A stretch of DNA of 64,000 nucleotides, taken from Pilatotrama ljubarskyi. Lineage: Eukaryota > Basidiomycota > Agaricomycetes > Polyporales > Polyporaceae. The notes beneath the pieces are model-generated. The model did no database searches. It was not told where the DNA came from and saw only the letters and a list, made by a program, of their open reading frames with translations. The stretch's first letter is position 1. Every line of letters begins with the position of its first letter. The position numbers and the translations under genes are program-made. Of the stretch, positions 56,146 to 64,000 are shown one piece after another. Location: contig MU277696.1 in assembly GCA_022385805.1 (NCBI GenBank), positions 235,427 to 299,426 of the forward strand, in the 5' to 3' direction.

Positions 56146-57643
56146 CGGAACTATGAACGGTAGTAGTCGCGAGGAGGTGGTGGGTAGTAAGATGGGAAGG
56201 AACGTGAAAGGTGGCGGGGGGTACCCGGCTGATCAGACGGCAGCACATGCTGCTCTTTTTGTATTCCACACATCGTGCAATCTCCCATCACTTGACGGAG
56301 CCCCTGAGGACAGCAGTCAGTACCCAACACCAGTGGAGGACTGCGGGGGACCGCGGCGAAGCGCCCGCAGCGACTTACCGCAGTCCCAGGCTCAGCGAAG
56401 CTATGCAAGGCGTTGTTGCCGATATTGCGCATCAAATAATTCAAAGTGTCTTCCCATCAAGCAATGTCAGAGGCGCAATCTTCGGATCGTATCAACACCG
56501 CATGACACGGAGTATCCATGTGTCCCTGTGTACCGCAGTCGAAGTCAACTTGAACCCACACATGTGTACCTAACTCTCGAGAAATCCATCTATTTCCAGT
56601 GCCGTGCGCATATCCATTGCCGAGTAATCCTGCGAATACAGAGAATAACAGCCATAAGCACACGCCAGCTACTCAAAAGTGCCTCCTAGACAGGACCCAC
56701 CTATCTCACTCCGACGAGCTTCTCGCGGAGCTAACGGCGCTCAGCGCTGCCGTTTCCCCACCTCGTGCTGCGCCCGAGTCCCTTGTGATACCTTCAGAGG
56801 CTTGTTGGGTACACCGACATGCGAGGCCATTCCTAGGCGTTTAGAACATCAATGGCGCATTTGTTACAGATCACCTATCCCGGTGGTCCCGTCAAGTACG
56901 CCGTCAGAGATCTTTGATTCGTCGTCTGCAGCCTGCCAGGGCTGTCGTGCAACTGATGGCGAGTTGTTGCACATCACGTCGTAGGTATGAACGGCGTGAT
57001 CGTAGGGGAGGAACGTCCGAAATAACACACCGTTCGGTTTGGACGTATTCCTTGAGCTCATTCTCAAGTGAAGACACCGCGACGCCTGATTGAATCTTGC
57101 GACGTACGTACACATGTCAGTATGGACAAGGCGTCCGCGAGGATAGATGTTTTCGTCTACTCTCTGCGGTCATTGCTCTCGCAGCATATGGGGGAAGGCT
57201 AGCGCTAGCAGGCACAGTTGTTGACGTTCGAGGCAAATTAAAAGAGTAAACAAGCCAGCATATATCAAGTACACCGGGATAAGCGTGCGTACTCTCGATT
57301 CACACTGCGCCGAAGAAGGCTGCGCTGACATGAGAGTTCATATGAGGTCGGGAGGGAGTTCGGCCGCACATGGGGGATACTTCTACTTAGGTGGCCAGCA
57401 GATAGGCGCCTGTTGGTAGTGATGGGCGCTAAATGGATGCTCAAGCGCTGAGGCCTGCACCATCATCTCTATTCGGCGACGTACATCGGAGACGTCACAC
57501 TGCCTGCGCGAGATGGCAAGCGGTATTGTTGCATGTACGTAGGTTATACAGGTTGATAGGTCAGTTCCTGAAATGTGCCAAGATATCTGACCACCCCAAC
57601 GCGCAAGCCTGCCACTTAGAATCTCCTCACTTCAAGCAATCAC
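56146..57643. other. 1.5-kb spacer in hydrolase array
   Basis: Promoter of copy 1 and 3' flank of copy 2. No gene or hydrolase remnant was recognised; frames up to 184 codons lack domains. Confidence 0.4.
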
Positions 57644-60061
57644 CTAGTCGGAGCTGAATTCTGCCAGGATCGCCTCGGCATTAGCACCTGCGAATATCTC
57701 AAAGTCTTCATCCACATTGCAGACTGTCTCATTGCCTTCAGGTAGCTAGAGACGTGCATTGTCAAAGGAAGCCCGACATAATCTGCGAGGAAGGCCCACC
57801 GTGCCATTGGTCAAATACGCGAGGAATATCTCGTTGAGGCACCGCGAGGGCGATTGGAGCGTAGTGTGCTGAAAGAATCACCAGGATCTTAGTACCATTG
57901 AACAGCTGAATGTCTGAATGTCCCCCGTTCAAGAGGAGCGTACTCACTCCGAAGCCTCTCTGTACGACCAGGCGAGCATCATCGCCCAAGAGTCCTGCTA
58001 GAACTTCCGCATTCGAAAGAGGTGTAATAGGATCCAACTGCAGCGGAAGCGAGCATTAGACCTGTAAGAGAATCCTTCGAGCCATCATTGGACGTCGGGC
58101 AGATTCACTCACCACATTATTGACGACCAAGATCCTGTTCGCGAGCGTCTTGTTGAACGGTCCTTCGTACCTCTCAACAGCGCGCACAGGCCAAAACGGG
58201 CAGTGATCAAACGCGTTGCTAGGCCAAACGGACGTGACTAGTTCCTTCAGTTTTCTGGGGCGCAGGCAAAGAGGCAAGAGGGCGCTCACACATATGAGAG
58301 CCGGTCCTGGACTTCGCGATAATATTCTTGAAGACATCAATCATCTGAGTCCCTCTGAGGTCAACGCTGTCGCTGCAAAGGATAGCGTCCGTATTATAGT
58401 TCATCGTGGTGTTTGCCTGACGCTTCCGCAGGCTATACGACGCATCATGAACTTTCATGGCCTGCTACGACGAGACATACTGCCTACCTGCGCGACGCAA
58501 GTCTAGATACCTGTGTGCTTGCTGGAGAAGACTCCGCGTCCACCGCGGCGGCGATCTCATGGTAAGACATGTTCGCGAATGCCGCCCATTGCGTGGGGTC
58601 ATACATCACCTCCCCGATAAGCTCTGCGTACCATGTTCCGAGCGTGAGGACGCACCATGCAAAGGTGATAGTCAACGTGGATGCTCACCGCGGATACTTG
58701 CCGATGTGACTAGCGCGGAACTATTCCTACGCGCTGCATCGTGCGCACGCTTCAGGAGGGCCTGAACGGTCGCATCGACATCTGCGGCAGACTGGTTCGC
58801 TTGGGAGATCGCGCAGCTCGAGGGGCCGGCAAGCGCACAGCCTGTCACAAACCCTTGGTAGACCTTGTCTGAATCGGCTACAAGTTGAGTCCAAAGCTGC
58901 GAAGAGCCATATGGGAGTTAGTGCGTGCTAGAAAGCGCTATACGATCCCCGTGCTTACCGTTGAGGTCTCTTCAGTGGCGAAGAGTAGCGGGTCGATTAC
59001 GCCGTCGAGGATCACCCGGCCGACTCTCTGGACGATCAAAATTTCAAACTTTCATGAAGCGCATTTCGAGTTGGTCATCAGAGCGACAACGGACCTCCGG
59101 GAACACTGAATAACAGTCAGATCAAATGGCAGACCATTGCATATCGGTACGTACTGTTAACGAGCCATGCGCCAATGATAGTCCCATAGGATACGCCCAT
59201 ATAGTTTACCGGGCTCTGAGGACCGTCCAACGCATCCGCGAGGGCGACGAGGTCACGGACTGTCGCCGCCGTCCCAACGTACTTCAAGTATCTGCCCGTG
59301 GGCTGTTCCAGGCAGCGACGTCCGAGTTCCTCATGCTTCTCCTGCATGATGCCCGCCTGAGAGAGCAGTGCCTTGACGTCCTCCCGGTCGGTGAAGTTCC
59401 CAGTCATCTCGATCCCCGACAGCTCAATCGTCCCGTTCCAAAAAGCGTCGAACTCCGGAACGCTATCGAAGCAAAATATGTCGCCAGGTCTGTTGCGCGA
59501 TCAGCGAGACGTCTAGACGGTATCTCTGCACGGAGACGCGGAATGCCTACATAGTGAGCGGACCAACACCTCGGGGATCCCAGCTGACAATGTCGTAGTT
59601 CCCACCCGTGAGGTTGAGAAGCGCTTGCGTTTCCGCGTTAAGGCTGGCAATGCCGGAGCCCCCCGGCCCACCTATCACTGGCTTGAGACATGATCTCATC
59701 CTCAAGCTGCTTGATGACGACGTACCCGGATTGAAAAAGAAGGATCCGCGACGTTCCCCGGTGGCGTTCGCTTTGGCCACAGCCAGACGTCCGTAACCCG
59801 CACTAGGATCATGGTAGTCGAGCGGGATCTCGAAGGACCCGCACGAGAGGTTTGGGTCCTGAACGATGGTAGGGTCACAAGGGCTCCATTTGACGGCTCT
59901 ACGCTTTACTTCGACCTGAAAGCGTGCAATAAGTGACTCCGTTTGAGACTGGGACGGTGGAAGCCTACCTTCTCATCATCTTGGTCCTCGCTCCTTGCAG
60001 GAGCTATGCTGAGCGCAGACGCGGCGGAGAGTACTAGGGCTACTATGAGTGCCTGGCGCAT
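57644..60061 (-). CDS. secreted TAP-like alpha/beta-hydrolase, array copy 2
   Basis: Signal peptide MRQALIVALVLSAASALSIA, then a GTAGGC intron. The same order of motifs as its neighbours follows: KWSPCDPTIVQDP, AKANATGERRGSFFFNPG/GPGGSGIASLN, YDIVSWDPRGVGPLTM, FDAFWNGTIELSGIEMTGNF, YVGTAATVRDLVALADALDG, nucleophile VNYMGVSYGTIIGAW, RVGRVILDGVIDPLLFATEE, DKVYQGFVTGCALAGPSSCAI, ILCSDSVDLRGTQMIDVFKN, CPFWPVRAVERYEGPFNKTL, LDPITPLSNAEVLAGLLGDD and VVQRGFG/HTT. Ends AILAEFSSD. Signal peptide, triad and cysteines look intact, so the product is probably an active extracellular peptidase or esterase. Very similar to copy 3 at both ends, so these two are the younger duplicates. Confidence 0.87.
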
Positions 60062-60728
60062 CGCTCTGTAGCGGGTATCGGGTTTATACAAAAACGGGAG
60101 AGTGGCACAAAGTACCTCTTCATGTCGACTTTACTTATAGGGCTAGCAATTTCGCATGCATACCGAGGCCGCTGTTCGCTGGATCAATGGACAAGGGTAT
60201 GCCGCTGAAGGTCACTGGCATAGCCTCTCATAGGCGGTCATGAGACAGCTGCGGACGTGCGTAGTCGTAAAAAAGCTATACCTTCAACGTCAACCAGGCA
60301 CTCGCAGTGACGTGCCTAGCTCTACTGCGCTGCGTAGAAACGGCCCAAGTGGGCGGACAGAGCCAGGGAGTCAGACAGCGGAACTTGCTAACGGCATAGA
60401 TGATAGCGGAGTCCACCACATCCACGGTCAAGGTGCTTCAAATAGACTCTGGCGTGACAGGAAGGGTTGTTCGAGCCTGAGTTGCTTCAGTAGAACAGCT
60501 GAATCCCGATCCTGCAGTCGAGTGCAGATCAGCAGGGTGGATAGACGTGAATGTGAGAGGATGAGGAGCGGTTGGTGGTGGCGGAGAGACAAGCGAGCAG
60601 AGAATAGGAGTTGACACGGGCGTCTGACTGTGAGATCGCAGCCCGAACGAATGAGTGTCCTTCACCTTGACGGCTCAAAAGTAGAGGAGAACAAATTTAC
60701 TGCGACGGTAATCATCTTGTGAGCTAGT
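60062..60728. other. 0.7-kb spacer in hydrolase array
   Basis: Promoter of copy 2 and 3' flank of copy 3. No gene supported. Confidence 0.4.
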
Positions 60729-63136
60729 CTAGTCGGAAGTAAACTGTGCCAAAATCGCCTCCGTGTTTACACCCGCAAAGAGCTCGAACTCGTCATCCAC
60801 GTCGCAGACTGTGTCGTTGCCCTCCGGAAGCTTCCGGAGTGAGCCGTCAATGCAAGACCGGCAGGAGATGAAGGAATGTAACCTACGGTCCCATTGGTGA
60901 AGTAGGCGAGGAATATCTTGTTGAGGCACTGTGATGGGGAGGGAACCGTAGTGTGCTGAAGGGATGGACGAAATCTCAGATCCAGTCAGAGTGCCTCCGG
61001 TAGATACGAGCAAACTCACTCCGAAGCCTCTTTGTACAACGAGCCGAGCATCATCGCCCAGGAGCCCCACGAGCGCCTCTGCGTTAGAGAGAGGGGTCAC
61101 AGGGTCGAACTGCAGCCAAGGCGGCCCTCCGATAGTCAGGCCATGCTTGCCACCGTCGCTGAATGTCGCGAAATCCACTCACCACATTGCTGGCCACTAA
61201 GATCTTGTTTGCCAGCGTATTTTTGAACAGTCCCTCATATCTCTCGACCGCGCGCACAGGCCAGAAGGGGCAGCCATAGAACGTGTTCTGCCAAACAGAC
61301 GTGACTGCTCCCCTGTTAGACATGTAGAATACATGGGACTCCCAGGACGACGATGACTCACACAACTGAGATCCAGTCCTAGACTCTGTTATGATGTTCT
61401 TGAACACGTCAGCCATCCGAGTGCCTCTACGGTCAATACTGTCGCTGCACAGAATCGCCTTCGTGTCGTAATTGACAACCATGTCGTTTAGTTGACGCTT
61501 CTGTAGCCTATGCAGCAAACAGGTTTCAACACAATAACGCTGTACCGATCTGAAAGTGCAGCGTACCGGCGCGACATGGGCCCTAACGGGGATGAGCTCG
61601 CTTGCGACGATTCCCCCTTGACGGCGGCGACAATCTGGGGATACATTGTGTTCGCGAGCGCAGGCCACTCCGTGGGGAAGTACATCGCTCCAAAGAGTGC
61701 CGCTGCCCGCCGGCCCACCGTCAGTATCCGGACACGCCATGCCGACACAGTCATGATGCTCACAGCGGATGTCTGCGGATGTCACAGGCACAGAGCTGTT
61801 CACGCGCGCAGCATCATGTGCGCGCTTCAGGAGCGCCTGGATGGTCGCGTCGACGTCTGCGGCGGACTGGTTCGCCTGGGCGATCGCACAGCCGGAGGGC
61901 CCGGCGAGGGCGCAGCCTGTCACGAAGCCCTGATAGACCTTGTCCGCGTCCGCAAGCATTTGAGGCCAGAACTTAGGCGATACGTTCGGTAAGCTACATA
62001 ATGAGCTGCTGAGACACGGTGCTCACCATCGAGGTCTCTTCGGTTGCGACGAGTAAGGGGTTGATAACACCGTCCAGAACGACTCGGCCGACCCTCTGGG
62101 TGATAGGACATTAGTAAGCATCATTTCGAGGTATTCGTACTTGTAGGAGGACAATAAGCTACCTCTGGGAACACTACAGAGGAGTCAATCAGAGACGAAG
62201 CTCGATGTGCACCATTGGACTTACTGTTGACAAACCATGCACCGAGGACGGTCCCGTACGAGATACCGGCATAATTCACCGGGCTACCCGGACCGTCGAG
62301 CTCATCCGCTAGCGCGACCATGTCGCGAACAGTTGCCGCCGTCCCGACGTACCTGAGGTACTTACCAGTCGGATGTTGAAGGCAACGACGCCCGAATTCC
62401 TCGTACTTCTTCTGCATCACAGTAGCCTGAGAGAGGAGCCTCTCAATGTCCCCTGGATCTCTGAAGGTCCCCGTCATCTCGATCCCCGAGTGCTCGATCG
62501 TCCCGTTCCAGAATGCATCGTACTCCGCGACACTGTCGAAGCAGAAGATGTCGCCCGGTCTGCAAGGAGCAATGTAAGATACAGTTCGATGGAAACACCC
62601 TCGTGCACACCAAGTACTTACACGGTGAGCGGTCCAACGCCGCGCGGGTCCCAGGTGACGATATCGTAGTTTCCGCCGGTAAGGTTGAGAAGCACTGAAG
62701 TATTACCGTTCAGAGTGGTGAGCCCGGAGCTACCAGGGCCACCTATCATGCATCCGTATCACGTCGTTGATACCCTCTCGCCTTCGCAAGTCCCATATGC
62801 ACGTACCCGGGTTGAAGAAGAGCGTACCACGACGTTCGCCTGTGGCATTCGCTTTAGCCACAACGATGCGCCCGTGACCCGCGCTAGGGACGTGGTAGTC
62901 CAGCGGGATCTCAAAGAAGCTGCAGGAGAGGAGAGGGTCTTGGACGATGGTGGGATCACAGGGGCTCCACTCGAAGATGTGATGGTTATTCTGCTGGACA
63001 GCGTGCAATCAGTGGCCAAGTTCGACAACAGGTGGCGGACGCCTACCTTCCCAGAGGTTTGGTTCTCGCCCTTGACACGGGCGGTGTTGACAGCACACGC
63101 TGTGCAGAGGAGGAAGGATATGACTAGCTGGCGCAT
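60729..63136 (-). CDS. secreted TAP-like alpha/beta-hydrolase, array copy 3
   Basis: Signal peptide MRQLVISFLLCTACAVNTAR, then GENQTSGK and a GTAGGC intron, as in copy 2. Motifs: EWSPCDPTIVQDPLLSCSFFEIPLDY, AKANATGERRGTLFFNPG, VTWDPRGVGPLTV, EMTGTFRDPGDIERLLSQ, YVGTAATVRDMVALADELDG, nucleophile VNYAGISYGTVLGAW, RVGRVVLDGVINPLLVATEE (Asn where copies 1 and 2 have Asp), DKVYQGFVTGCALAGPSGCAI, ILCSDSIDRRGTRMADVFKN, CPFWPVRAVERYEGLFKNTL, FDPVTPLSNAEALVGLLGDD and VVQRGFG/HTT, with the catalytic His opening the next exon. Ends EAILAQFTSD at 60729. No frame break was found. Secreted hydrolase; substrate unknown. Confidence 0.87.
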
Positions 63137-63886
63137 CGCAAACAACCCGAGTAGTTCGAACACGAAGTTGTTTCACGACCCCCACAGCCGTCTTCACCTA
63201 TAGCACGAGAAATATTCCCATGTAGTTGTCGCCACCGATTACTTAGAGTTCAATCACAGACCAGCGTAGTAGAGTCACAGTCATAGACATGGACGCTGGA
63301 ACTGATGCCGCAGCGCTTGATGACGGCACTCGGATTCTTCTGTCATGTATCAGCTAATGAACTCTGTGGACGGGAAAGCCACGCTTCGGACGTCAACTAG
63401 CTTCGGCATGCCGAAAATCGTGACGTCTAGGGTGATGAGGCTGCGCCCGAGTCAGAAGTTAGACCTATTACGAACGCGACAAGAGAGGCTGCGAGTAGTT
63501 TGAGGTCAATGAGCAACCCCACAGAAACTTGAACAGATCAGCAAGACTCACAGGGACCACAAGACCAGAAGAGGAAATGGCGTGACACACTGCGAGCAAG
63601 GCGTATTGCGACTCGCAAAGAGTCAAGCAGTGCGGAATACCTGTCGTCTCCGCCTGCACACCAAGGAGTGACAGCAATTACATTTCATTGTGCGAGAGCA
63701 GTCCTGAAGATATAAACGGATGTTTGTCGTCCGAACGAGCTGCGACGAGCATCGGTTTCGGATTGGATTCGAGGCTGGTGCTAGTGATAGTAGTCAGCCT
63801 AGAGACATGCTATGCGCGCCCCCCAGCGCGTTCAAATGTACATGAGTCCGAACGTGGTCCAGGTAGATGGACGTTGCACCCTAAGG
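63137..63886. other. 0.75-kb spacer in hydrolase array
   Basis: Promoter of copy 3 and 3' flank of copy 4. No gene supported. Confidence 0.4.
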
Positions 63887-64000
63887 TCAGAGGGAATTGA
63901 ATTGCGCCAGAATCGCCTCGGCGTTCACACCGACGAAGAGCTCAAAATCTTCATCCACGTCGCAGATCGTGTCGTTGCCCTCCGGGAGCTACGGGTGAGC
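63887..64000 (-). CDS. TAP-like alpha/beta-hydrolase, array copy 4 (last exon only)
   Basis: The last exon (63988-63887) begins after a GTAG acceptor and encodes LPEGNDTICDVDEDFELFVG and then VNAEAILAQFNSL with a TGA stop. This matches the last exons of copies 2 and 3 (LPEGN.TVC.VD.(D/E)FE(I/L)FAG.N.EAILA.F.SD). The rest of the gene lies beyond the window, so the array continues to the right. Confidence 0.82.

Noticed and set aside
16000..64000. CRISPR arrays, prophage or bacterial operons
   Set aside because: No regularly spaced repeats or ribosome-binding-site-spaced gene strings; the spliceosomal intron density shows this is a fungal nuclear sequence.

Overview
The window is nuclear DNA of a mushroom-forming basidiomycete, most likely a wood-decay polypore (Polyporales). 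Reasons: about 55% GC overall; genes broken by many short introns (about 45-80 nt, GTRNGT donors, CTRAY-type branch sites); and lineage-typical families (divergent F-box/LRR genes, FunK1-like short kinases, DUF6534-type membrane proteins, an A-T-R adenylate-forming reductase, CFEM-like small secreted proteins, Agaricomycete-style C2H2 proteins). There are no operons; each gene has its own promoter. Exon models were made by hand from splice signals and reading-frame continuity.

Layout. 0-9 kb is transposon-rich. An F-box/LRR gene (1191-2852, -) is split by a TA-flanked MITE. The QCR6 hinge-protein gene (3569-4220, -) needs two microexons of 2 and 4 nt. An 863-bp element with 27-bp perfect terminal repeats (4460-5322) and two hAT-type MITEs (5881-6234, 6258-6741) follow. 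A protein kinase gene (7549-8890, -) lies beside a decayed copy of its own 3' end (6974-7240). 10-19 kb holds a hypothetical gene, a WD40 gene, an uncharacterised Agaricomycete-family gene and two tandem F-box genes. 20.4-22.6 kb carries a tandem pair of 8-cysteine CFEM-like secreted proteins that share an upstream DNA element. A relic of a DUF6534 gene lies at 23.4 kb, and a complete A-T-R reductase gene at 24.2-28.5 kb.

29-34 kb has a divergent pair of Ser/Thr/Val-rich secreted (cell-wall-like) proteins. Two tRNA-Ser(AGA) genes with introns (34.3 kb -, 39.4 kb +) flank an intron-dense DUF6534 membrane-protein gene (35.8-38.9 kb). 40.7-50.9 kb contains an F-box gene with a frameshift, two small conserved genes, an unrecognised gene and a beta-carbonic anhydrase. 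At 51.6-52.7 kb a C2H2 zinc-finger gene carries an in-frame TAG.

From 53.7 kb to the end there is a head-to-tail array, all on the minus strand, of three complete secreted TAP-like alpha/beta-hydrolases (MEROPS S33 type) plus the last exon of a fourth.

Housekeeping functions (QCR6, carbonic anhydrase, tRNA-Ser) are thus scattered among fast-evolving accessory genes (F-box, kinase, secreted proteins, reductase) and non-autonomous transposons. The most unusual signals are the QCR6 microexons, the MITE that can be read as an in-frame intron, and the set of locally duplicated or decaying genes.
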